DNA from: Synergistaceae bacterium
GTDB taxonomy: Bacteria > Synergistota > Synergistia > Synergistales > Aminobacteriaceae
Reading direction: 5' to 3'
Length of the DNA: 48,143 nucleotides
NCBI GenBank assembly: GCA_031277095.1
Contig: JAISLU010000043.1
Location: 1-48,143, forward strand
How positions within the stretch are numbered: position 1 is the first letter of the stretch; each line of letters opens with the position of its first letter. The position numbers were made by a program, and so were the translations under genes. The notes beneath the pieces are model-generated. The model saw nothing but the letters and a program-made list of their open reading frames with translations, searched no databases and was not told where the DNA came from. This document shows, one piece after another, positions 42,271-48,143 of the stretch.

Positions 42271-42774
42271 CTACGCCTTTTCGGCCAGAGCTATTTTTGT
42301 GATTTTTAGGTGACGCACGCCCTTGGGAATCTTCACATAGACCTCTTCGCCAACGGATTTGCCTAAAATGGCCTGCCCAACGGGGCTTTTTTGAGAAATG
42401 CTGTGTGTTTTGGGGTCGGCTTCTTCCGAGCCTACGATGGTGTAAGTGTACTGTTTCGAGGGTGGTGTCATTTCCTTCAGCGTGACGGTGAGTCCCAGAG
42501 AAACTCTTTCCGTGTCCAGCTTGTCTTCGTCCAGGATGCGGGCCTTGCTCAACTGCATTTCCAACTGGAGAATCCGAGCTTCGAGTTTGGACTGTTCCTC
42601 CTTGGCCGAAGCGTATTCGGCGTTTTCGCTCAGGTCTCCGAAAGATCGGGCCTCTTCCAACTGCCGTGCGACCTCCGCTCTCCGCTCTGTCCGCAATTCG
42701 ATCAACTCGGCGCTCAACCGTTCATAGCCGCTTCTTGTCATTGTCGCGTCGTTATCGGTCACCTTTATCGTCAT
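42271..42774 (-). CDS. greA: Transcription elongation factor GreA
   Basis: Rescues backtracked RNA polymerase by promoting transcript cleavage. 167 residues from ATG 42774, with GGAGG upstream. The coiled coil reads RSGYERLSAELIELRTERRAEVARQLEEARSFGDLSENAEYASAKEEQ; its tip DLSENAEY carries the catalytic acidic residues. The globular FKBP-like domain follows (DPKTHSISQKSPVGQAILGK). An 11-residue N-terminal leader before MTRSGYE is slightly unusual. Transcribed away from nrdD. Confidence 0.95.
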   Translation of the reverse strand: MTIKVTDNDATMTRSGYERLSAELIELRTERRAEVARQLEEARSFGDLSENAEYASAKEEQSKLEARILQLEMQLSKARILDEDKLDTERVSLGLTVTLKEMTPPSKQYTYTIVGSEEADPKTHSISQKSPVGQAILGKSVGEEVYVKIPKGVRHLKITKIALAEKA

Positions 42775-42809
42775 TATCCCAGCCTCCACGTATTCCAAGA
42801 TCGGGGCGT

Positions 42810-42838
42810 ATTTTAACAGGTATCGCAGGTATAGACAA
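42810..42838 (-). promoter_or_regulatory. greA promoter
   Basis: Reverse strand: TTGTCT (42838-42833) and TAAAAT (42815-42810), 17 bases apart, about 36 bases before the start codon. It partly overlaps the divergent riboswitch promoter. Confidence 0.6.
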
Positions 42839-42842
42839 GGAG

Positions 42843-42848
42843 TATAAT
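42843..42848 (+). promoter_or_regulatory. -10 element of the riboswitch-nrdDG transcript
   Basis: A perfect TATAAT preceded by AG, just upstream of the conserved riboswitch core. No good -35 was found. It lies within the divergent greA promoter region. Confidence 0.45.
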
Positions 42849-42854
42849 GGGGGT

Positions 42855-43060
42855 CAATCGAATAGGAGCGTTTCGGTGTTCGGGAATCCGGTGCAAAACC
42901 GGAGCGGCCCCGCCACTGTGATCGGGACAAATCCGCAGCACGCCACTGTTTTTGGACGGGAAGGCGCGGAATTTGGACGAACGAGAGCCAGGAGACCGGC
43001 CGAGACGATTTTGCTCTGGATTGCGCGCGGGCGCATAGGAGTCTTCGCAAACCGGCGAGC
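42855..43060 (+). promoter_or_regulatory. Cobalamin (AdoCbl) riboswitch
   Basis: The conserved core is present: GGGAATCCGGTGCAAA, CCGGAGCGGCCCCGCCACTG, and the B12 box AGCCAGGAGACCGGCC at 42986-43001. It is followed by pairing segments up to about 43060. A terminator hairpin (43121-43156) lies just before nrdD, so bound cobalamin most likely ends transcription early. Confidence 0.9.
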
Positions 43061-43120
43061 CGGCAAGTCGCATGAAAATAGACTGCATCGATCGGCGTAT
43101 CTTGTGCGAGGAAACTTATG

Positions 43121-43156
43121 TGGAGAAGCCATATCCGGGCTTCTCCAATTTTTTTA
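43121..43156 (+). terminator. Riboswitch-controlled terminator before nrdD
   Basis: GGAGAAGCC (43122-43130) pairs perfectly with GGCTTCTCC (43138-43146), then AATTTTTTTATATTTTTT. The nrdD ribosome site (AAAGGAG) lies about 15 bases beyond. It is probably the expression platform of the cobalamin riboswitch. Confidence 0.85.
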
Positions 43157-43190
43157 TATTTTTTATTTTCGAAAGGAGTTTTGTCGATCT

Positions 43191-45416
43191 ATGCTCACGA
43201 AAATCAAAAAGCGTGACGGGCGGGAGGTCCCCTTCAACATCGAAAAAATCGCCGACGCCGTCTTCAAGTCCTTCGCCGCCGCCAAGGAGGGCGCTGCCCT
43301 GGAAAAAGGATATTCCTCCGCTTTGGAGGTGGCGGAAAAGGTGGGAGCCCGCTTGGAGGCGGAATCGAACCTCTCTCCGGGCGTCGAGGAAATCCAGGAC
43401 GTGGTGGAGGACGTTTTGATCGCGTCGGGTTACGCCCGCGCCGCAAAGGCCTACATTCTCTACAGGGCTCAGAGAAGCCGCGCCCGGGAGATGAAAAGCC
43501 GGCTGATGGGCATCTACGCGGAACTCACCTTCAAGGAGGCCCAGGACAACGATTTGAAACGCGAGAACGCAAACATCGACGGAGACACGGCGATGGGCAC
43601 CATGCTGCGCTACGGCTCCGAGGGGGCGAAGCAGTTCAACGAGATCTTCGTCCTGCACCCGGAGCACGCGGCCGCTCATAAAGAGGGCGATATCCACATC
43701 CACGACATGGACTTTCTGACCCTGACGACGACCTGCTGTCAGATCGACCTGGACGCCCTGTTCAAAAACGGGTTCGGCACGGGACACGGGACGCTGCGCG
43801 AGCCCAACCACATTCAAAGCTACGCCGCCCTGGCCTGCATCGCCATTCAGGCGAACCAGAACGACCAGCACGGCGGCCAGAGTATCGCCAACTTCGACTA
43901 CGCCCTGGCCCCCGGCGTGAGGAAAACCTACGCCCAACTCCACGCCCGGAATTTGGAGAAGGCCCATAAGCTCCTCTCTGACCCCCGACTTTTTCCGGAC
44001 TTGCAAGACCGGCCGGATTTGCAAGACCAGGCGCGAGCCTTCGCCCGAGAGGAGACGGAGCGGGAAATTCAGCGGGCGACCTACCAGGCCATGGAGGCTC
44101 TGGTACACAACCTCAACACGATGCACAGCCGGGCCGGGGCTCAGATCCCCTTCAGCTCCCTCAATTACGGCACGGACACCTCCCCCGAGGGGCGGATGGT
44201 GACGAAAAATCTGCTGCTGGCGACGGAGGCGGGGCTCGGAAATGGAGAGACCCCTATTTTCCCGGTGAGTATCTTCAAGGTCAAAGAAGGGATCAACTAC
44301 AACCCGGGAGACCCCAACTACGACCTTTTCCAGTTGGCCTGCCGGGTGAGCGCCAAACGGCTGTTCCCCAACTTCGCCTTCATCGACGCGCCCTTCAACC
44401 TGAAATACTACCGCCCCGGAAGGCCGGAGACGGAGGTCGCCTACATGGGGTGCCGCACGCGGGTCATGGGCAACGTGGCCGACCCCTCCCGGGAGATCGT
44501 GTCGGGGCGGGGCAACCTGAGCTTCACCACCGTCAATCTGCCCCGCCTGGCCTTGAGGGTAAACCGCCCGGGCAACATCCCGGAATTTTTCGGCCTCCTG
44601 GACGAGAAGATCGGCCTGGTGGTGGGGCAGCTTCTGGACCGCTTCGAGATCCAGGCGAAGAAGAAGGTCAAGAACTTTCCTTTTCTCATGGGACAGGGGG
44701 TGTGGATGGACTCCGGCGCTTTGGGGCGGGAGGACGAGATTCGAGAGGTCCTGAAGCACGGAACGCTTTCCATGGGCTTCATCGGCCTGGCGGAGTGCCT
44801 GAAGGCTCTGACGGGCGAACATCACGGCCAAAGCGGCGCCGCGCAGAAACTGGGGCTGGAAATCGTGAGGCACATGCGCCGCCGTATGGACGAGGCCAGC
44901 GCGAAGCACAAGCTGAACTTCACCCTGCTGGCCACTCCCGCCGAGGGGACGGCCGGGCGTTTCGTCAAGATGGACCGCGCCCTTTTCGGCGCTCAGGAGG
45001 GCATCACCGACCGGAATTACTACACCAACAGCTTTCACGTCCCCGTCCACTACAAACTGGGGGCCTATGACAAAATCCGCCTGGAGGCCCCTTACCACGA
45101 ACTGACCAACGCGGGCCACATCACCTACGTGGAAATGGACGGGGATCCCCTGGACAACCTGGAGGCGTTCGAGAAACTCGTGCGCGCCATGAAAGAGGCG
45201 GGTGTGGGATATGGCTCCATCAACCATCCCCTGGACCGGGACCCCGTCTGCGGCTACACGGGAGTCATCGGAGAGGTCTGCCCTCACTGCGGCCGCAGGG
45301 AAGACAAGGTGAAGTTCGAGAGAATCCGGAGGATCACCGGGTACCTGGTGGGAACGCTGGATCGCTTCAACGACGCCAAAAAGGCCGAGGAAAGGGACAG
45401 GGTGCATCATGCCTGA
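43191..45416 (+). CDS. nrdD: Anaerobic (class III) ribonucleoside-triphosphate reductase
   Basis: Glycyl-radical enzyme making deoxyribonucleotides without oxygen or B12. ATG 43191, 741 residues. An N-terminal ATP-cone (KIKKRDGREVPFNIEKIADAV) allosteric domain is followed by the NrdD core with GDIHIHDMDF, TTCCQIDL and NHIQSYAALACIAIQANQ. The C-terminal end has a zinc-type CGYTGVIGEVCPHCG and the glycyl-radical loop RRITGYLVG. An 18-bp repeat is embedded near residue 275. The frame is open further upstream through the riboswitch, but that part is not coding. Overlaps nrdG by eight bases. Confidence 0.96.
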   Translation: MLTKIKKRDGREVPFNIEKIADAVFKSFAAAKEGAALEKGYSSALEVAEKVGARLEAESNLSPGVEEIQDVVEDVLIASGYARAAKAYILYRAQRSRAREMKSRLMGIYAELTFKEAQDNDLKRENANIDGDTAMGTMLRYGSEGAKQFNEIFVLHPEHAAAHKEGDIHIHDMDFLTLTTTCCQIDLDALFKNGFGTGHGTLREPNHIQSYAALACIAIQANQNDQHGGQSIANFDYALAPGVRKTYAQLHARNLEKAHKLLSDPRLFPDLQDRPDLQDQARAFAREETEREIQRATYQAMEALVHNLNTMHSRAGAQIPFSSLNYGTDTSPEGRMVTKNLLLATEAGLGNGETPIFPVSIFKVKEGINYNPGDPNYDLFQLACRVSAKRLFPNFAFIDAPFNLKYYRPGRPETEVAYMGCRTRVMGNVADPSREIVSGRGNLSFTTVNLPRLALRVNRPGNIPEFFGLLDEKIGLVVGQLLDRFEIQAKKKVKNFPFLMGQGVWMDSGALGREDEIREVLKHGTLSMGFIGLAECLKALTGEHHGQSGAAQKLGLEIVRHMRRRMDEASAKHKLNFTLLATPAEGTAGRFVKMDRALFGAQEGITDRNYYTNSFHVPVHYKLGAYDKIRLEAPYHELTNAGHITYVEMDGDPLDNLEAFEKLVRAMKEAGVGYGSINHPLDRDPVCGYTGVIGEVCPHCGRREDKVKFERIRRITGYLVGTLDRFNDAKKAEERDRVHHA
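43995..44030 (+). repeat. 18-bp in-frame duplication in nrdD
   Basis: Two consecutive 18-bp units (CCGGAYTTGCAAGACCRG) encode Pro-Asp-Leu-Gln-Asp twice, in a loop region of the protein. Confidence 0.85.
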
Positions 45417-46032
45417 CCTTTCGCCCCAAGGACATTTAGGAGAGCATCTGGAAAAGAGTCTGCGGGAGAGTCTGTGTCTGCCGGAGAATTTGCGGGATGA
45501 AAAAGCGATAAAAATCGCGGGGATCGTCGAGGAGTCTTTTTCCGACGGGCCAGGCATCCGGTTCGTGGTGTTCGCCCAGGGATGCCGTCACCGGTGCCCC
45601 GGCTGCCACAACCCGGAGACTCATCCCTTTGCCGGCGGCCAAAAGATAGAGGTTCGGGACGTCCTCCGGCGCATGAGGAAAAATCCTCTTTTGGACGGCA
45701 TCACCCTGAGCGGAGGAGACCCTTTCGAGCAGGCGGAGGGCTTCGGAGCTTTGGCGGAACTCGCGAAAAAAAACGGCTACCACGTCATGACCTACACCGG
45801 GTACCTTTTCGAGTTCCTCCTGGAACACGGGGAGGAAAGGGGCTGGGGACGTCTTCTGACTTGGACCGACCTGCTCGTCGACGGCCCCTTCGACCTCGCC
45901 CGGCGCTTTCCCCCCTCCAGATTCCGCGGCTCCTCCAACCAAAGGATCATCGACGTCCAGCGGTCCCTCTCCTGGGGGGCACGAGATCCACGAGTTGTTG
46001 ACATGAGTTGTCGACATGGGCCGCTGATATGA
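45409..46032 (+). CDS. nrdG: NrdD-activating radical-SAM protein NrdG
   Basis: Generates the glycyl radical in NrdD with SAM and a 4Fe-4S cluster. The binding motif is CRHRCPGCHN (CxxxCxxC). TLSGGDPFEQAEGF and DLLVDGPFDL match known NrdG proteins, as does the ending FRGSSNQRIIDV. ATG 45409 overlaps the nrdD stop, so the two are translationally coupled. The N-terminus has about 25 extra residues (207 total). The 3' end is followed by TCGACATG/TCGATATG repeats and then the low-GC mosaic. Confidence 0.95.
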   Translation: MPDLSPQGHLGEHLEKSLRESLCLPENLRDEKAIKIAGIVEESFSDGPGIRFVVFAQGCRHRCPGCHNPETHPFAGGQKIEVRDVLRRMRKNPLLDGITLSGGDPFEQAEGFGALAELAKKNGYHVMTYTGYLFEFLLEHGEERGWGRLLTWTDLLVDGPFDLARRFPPSRFRGSSNQRIIDVQRSLSWGARDPRVVDMSCRHGPLI

Positions 46033-47249
46033 GCAGTCGATATGAGTGTCGCGACGCCGCAGCCCGCCGAATCTTCTAACGCTGAACCCGCCCCGAGGCG
46101 TCGCCTCCCATGAGGTTCAGCACGTCCTCCAGCGGCACACGGTTGAAGTCGCCGTAGATGGTGTGCTTCAGCGCGGACGCCGCAGCCGCGAACTCCGCCG
46201 CCTCCTGGAGCCCCTTGAGGTTGTTCATGCCCCATATCAACCCTGAGCCGAAAGAGTCGCCGCCCCCGATCCCAAATTTTTTCATGAACAGGAATCCCAT
46301 TTTCAAGATTGTCACGTCGCGTTTCAATAGCAATCTGCCCCGTGAAAATAATTCTGTCTTTTTCACTTGATTTCTGAGACGCCAGCAAATACTCTACCGA
46401 TTGTTCGAGCAATTTTTCAGAAACTGCCTGCGGCGCTATGGCGCGGTAATTGATAGCGATGAACATCTGAGACACATCGACATTCCCGCCCAATTTCGAA
46501 ATGGCTGCCGTTGTGTTCCCCAGTGAAATCACCCCTGCGAAAATATCGAGCAAATGCGCCATTCCCGCGCCTTTCCAATATCCAGTAGGCAAGATACGTC
46601 CGCTTTCCAGTACCTCGCTCGGGTTTCGCGTCAGATTCCCGTTTTTGTCGAAGCCAGCATCTACAGGCATTTGTTTCCCTTCCAATTGCGCAACTTCTAA
46701 TGCTCCATATGCGAACTGTGACATTGCCATGTCGCATACAAGGTCACCTTTTTCTCGTGGGAAAGCGAAAATAATGGGATTGTTACCCAGTCTACAGTCG
46801 GAGGCGCCCCAAGTTGGCATATTCGGCAAAGTATTGGTGAAGCATATCGCGGCCATACCCAACTTGCAGGCTCGATAACCATAAGTGGCCGCTCTCAGCC
46901 AATGACTGGTATTACGTAAGGCTACACATCCGATACCGTGCTGTTGAGCGAGTTCTACAGCGCGATCTATACTGAACAAGGCATTGATAATGCCAAGCCC
47001 CCGGTGCCCGTCGTAACTTTCTAAAGCGCCAAACGCGGCTGCGAGTTCTATTTCTCCTTTGGGTTGTACATTCCCTTTTTCGATATCTCGAATCAAACTG
47101 GAAAAACGATTAATACCGTGTGAATAGGTGCCTTCCAAGGAATTTTCGGACATGACATATGCGACAGTTTTCGATTGCTCGGGAGTACATCCGTATTTTA
47201 ACAATTTTTCTTCAAGTTTTGTTATAACTTTACTAAAAGCAAGTCTCAT
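45792..47249 (-). CDS. YiaK-like 2,3-diketo-L-gulonate reductase, run-on C-terminus
   Basis: Belongs to the Ldh/malate-type NAD-dependent dehydrogenases. Closest in pattern to YiaK/DlgD: YSHGINRFSSLIRDIEKG, GIGCVALRNTSHWLRAATYG, NTLPNMPTWGASDCRLGNNP and ILPTGYWKGAGMAHLLDI. The domain covers residues 1 to about 325 and lacks only the last few residues after ENGIPVHEKIW. There the sequence joins the KDG-kinase fragment in another frame. The same frame then stays open for about 160 more codons, across that fragment and antisense to nrdG. This tail is probably meaningless. ATG 47249 follows GGGAG. The reductase part is AT-rich compared with host genes, so acquisition is likely. It may still be active if the tail does not disturb folding. 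Confidence 0.65.
   Translation of the reverse strand: MRLAFSKVITKLEEKLLKYGCTPEQSKTVAYVMSENSLEGTYSHGINRFSSLIRDIEKGNVQPKGEIELAAAFGALESYDGHRGLGIINALFSIDRAVELAQQHGIGCVALRNTSHWLRAATYGYRACKLGMAAICFTNTLPNMPTWGASDCRLGNNPIIFAFPREKGDLVCDMAMSQFAYGALEVAQLEGKQMPVDAGFDKNGNLTRNPSEVLESGRILPTGYWKGAGMAHLLDIFAGVISLGNTTAAISKLGGNVDVSQMFIAINYRAIAPQAVSEKLLEQSVEYLLASQKSSEKDRIIFTGQIAIETRRDNLENGIPVHEKIWDRGRRLFRLRVDMGHEQPQGAPGGGGVRGCGVRAEAHHLRRLQPCAAGGRAEPHGRRRLGAGSALEDSAGCGVATLISTAHISGPCRQLMSTTRGSRAPQERDRWTSMILWLEEPRNLEGGKRRARSKGPSTSRSVQVRRRPQPLSSPCSRRNSKRYPV
45998..46060 (+). repeat. Imperfect repeats at the nrdG 3' end
   Basis: GACATGAG, GACATGGG, GATATGAG and CGATATGAG recur across the last codons of nrdG and the start of the gap. 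They mark the left border of the mosaic region. Confidence 0.5.
46076..46290 (-). pseudogene. C-terminal fragment of a PfkB-type 2-keto-3-deoxygluconate kinase
   Basis: Reading on the reverse strand, about 70 codons give GGGDSFGSGLIWGMNN, then QEAAEFAAAASALKHTIYGDFNRV and SGRVQR. These match the C-terminal anion-hole and end of PfkB-family KDG kinases, where GAGD is usual and here reads GGGD. All sequence before it is missing: the frame runs upstream into the YiaK-like reductase in another phase. The fragment has no ribosome site of its own at the junction and cannot be an active kinase. It shows a recombination join near 46270-46290. Confidence 0.65.
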
Positions 47250-47351
47250 CCCGAATACTCCCCCCCGTAAAACTAAAAAGAACCTGCCTTACGATACATT
47301 CTTTATTTTCTACTGCATTCATGTCGGTCTCCAGCGAAATCACGATGTTGC

Positions 47352-48041
47352 TCAATTAATTTTATACTTTTCCAGGATTTTACGATCAATGTCGACACCA
47401 ATCCCGGTACCTTCAGGAACTTTGACATAACCATTTTCAAAAATGATACCTTTCCCGCCAATCAGGTCTAGACGGAATGGATGGCTGGATTGATCGAATT
47501 CTACCATCGGTTCCACCGGAGTATGGCTCAAAGGCGTAGGAACAAGCGTCGAAATAAATTGCAACGATGCCGCAAGTCCAACACCGGACCCCCAAACATG
47601 AGGAATGAGTGCCGTATTATAAGTTTGAGTCAACACTGCAATTTTTTTACATTCCGTGAACCCACCGGAAGAACAAAGATCGGGTTGATAGATATCCAAG
47701 GCTCGCCGCTCCAACCAATACTTGAAATTCTGTTTGCCAAACAAATTTTCTCCCGCGGCGATCTGGGCCGAACTCAAATTTCTTAGCGCGACATATCCCT
47801 CAAGATCTTCTGGAGGCAATAATTCCTCTAAAAATTCCATCTTTTGTTCTTCCAGTTCATAGACCAAACGTCGAGCATTGGCTTGATTATAGGCGCAGTT
47901 GAAGTCGGCCATCAGCTTCACGTCGTGTCCCAGTGCCGAACGCACTGATCGAATATAATGTAAATCATTATCGACGCCAAAGCCAACCTTCAGCTTCATC
48001 CCTTTGAATCCTTTTTGGACATAAGACATCACTGCTGTCAA
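47352..48041 (-). pseudogene. Enolase-superfamily sugar-acid dehydratase lacking its N-terminal domain
   Basis: 229 codons give the barrel domain only. GMKLKVG carries the catalytic Lys, LMADFNCAYN the first metal Asp, EFLEELLPPED the Glu and AAGENLF the next Glu. ALIPHVWGSGVGLAA gives the His of mandelate-racemase-type members. The N-terminal capping domain, about 120 residues, is absent: an in-frame TGA lies 12 bases upstream (48056-48054), inside a palindrome. The start, TTG 48041 or ATG 48029, has no good ribosome site. It probably worked as an aldonate or hexarate dehydratase before truncation. It reads towards the YiaK-like gene on the same strand. Confidence 0.65.
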
Positions 48042-48053
48042 CTTAAGGCCTGC

Positions 48054-48068
48054 TCAATAAATTATTGA
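48054..48068. repeat. Palindrome at the enolase truncation point
   Basis: TCAATAA-A-TTATTGA is a perfect inverted repeat that includes the in-frame stop codon next to the truncated gene. It may be part of an insertion scar. Confidence 0.5.
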
Positions 48069-48125
48069 AACACTGCTGCCAATTTTTTACCTACATATCT
48101 GTTTTAAAGAATAAAAATACTGTAT

Positions 48126-48143
48126 CTTCATTATTTAATGAAG
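48126..48143. repeat. Inverted repeat at the window end
   Basis: CTTCATTA-TT-TAATGAAG, a perfect 8-bp inverted repeat, ends exactly at the window edge. It could be a hairpin or the tip of an element that continues outside. Confidence 0.5.

Noticed and set aside
42775-43050. N-terminal extension of greA across the divergent promoter
   Set aside because: It would run antisense to the riboswitch; GreA similarity and GGAGG support ATG 42774.
42666-43190. Open frame extending nrdD upstream by about 175 codons
   Set aside because: It runs through the cobalamin riboswitch and terminator, and the translated part shows no family similarity; ATG 43191 has the proper N-terminal ATP-cone right after it.
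43116-45557. Long antisense frame of 813 codons opposite nrdD
   Set aside because: High-GC codon bias leaves the antisense strand open; no ribosome site and no recognisable domain. The same applies to the long antisense frames opposite uvrB, htpG, ftsK and creD.

Overview
The window is about 48 kb of a GC-rich, gene-dense bacterial chromosome, most likely from the phylum Synergistota. The best lineage evidence is the first, partial protein: it ends in a Gly/Ser stretch, a CDAGFAGLALLLA-type membrane helix and an RKKD tail, which matches the Synergist-CTERM sorting signal. The gene content fits an anaerobic Gram-negative-type cell: C69 and P1 peptidases, a sugar ABC operon, and an oxygen-sensitive class III ribonucleotide reductase. 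No rRNA or other phylogenetic marker was available, so the assignment is an inference.

Layout. 1-1014: tail of a surface protein, a 20-codon HicB-like remnant, and tRNA-Arg(ACG) and tRNA-Ser(GCU) on the minus strand behind a near-consensus promoter. 1015-4633: two peptidases and a gutted metallophosphoesterase. 4885-13534: SpoIID/LytB, queA, mltG, ftsK, thiN and a WecE-type aminotransferase. 13535-17755: an AT-rich island with KfrB-like fragments, a minus-strand operon of an EcoRII/Dcm-like methylase, an EcoRII-C endonuclease and Vsr, and a group II intron 3' end. 17756-24555: ROK regulator, RNase J, uppP, maf, an MFS transporter, a broken PIN toxin and Fic. 24744-31022 (minus strand): small unknown gene, htpG, PH-domain protein, Nudix, TtcA-like and CreD. 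31277-36215: uvrB, dxs, tlyA. 36292-42241: a btpA / sugar ABC transporter / FGGY kinase operon. 42271-46032: greA, and divergently a cobalamin riboswitch in front of nrdD-nrdG. 46076-48143: a low-GC mosaic of sugar-acid genes (KDG-kinase fragment, YiaK-like reductase with run-on C-terminus, enolase-superfamily gene lacking its N-terminal domain).

How the genes work together. Envelope and cell division genes (spoIID/lytB, mltG, ftsK, uppP, creD) and information-processing genes (queA, ttcA, tlyA, RNase J, greA, uvrB) make up most of the window. The sugar operon encodes uptake, phosphorylation and a BtpA/SgcQ-type enzyme for one unidentified carbohydrate. The riboswitch in front of nrdDG suggests that the B12-independent reductase is shut off when cobalamin is plentiful, so a B12-dependent class II enzyme is expected elsewhere. 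The restriction island is a coherent set: methylase, nuclease, and a repair enzyme for methylcytosine deamination, all predicted to act on CCWGG-like sites.

Two themes run through the window. One is short tandem repeats: inside genes the units are 6, 9, 12, 15 or 18 bp and keep frame, and many gene borders carry similar non-coding repeats. The other is decay: remnants of HicB, a PIN toxin, a phosphoesterase, a KDG kinase, an enolase-family enzyme and a group II intron. I saw no wholly new multi-gene system. The candidates most worth testing are the repeat expansion, the palindromic sites before the restriction operon, the iterons before the ROK gene, the riboswitch-nrdDG unit and the btpA operon.
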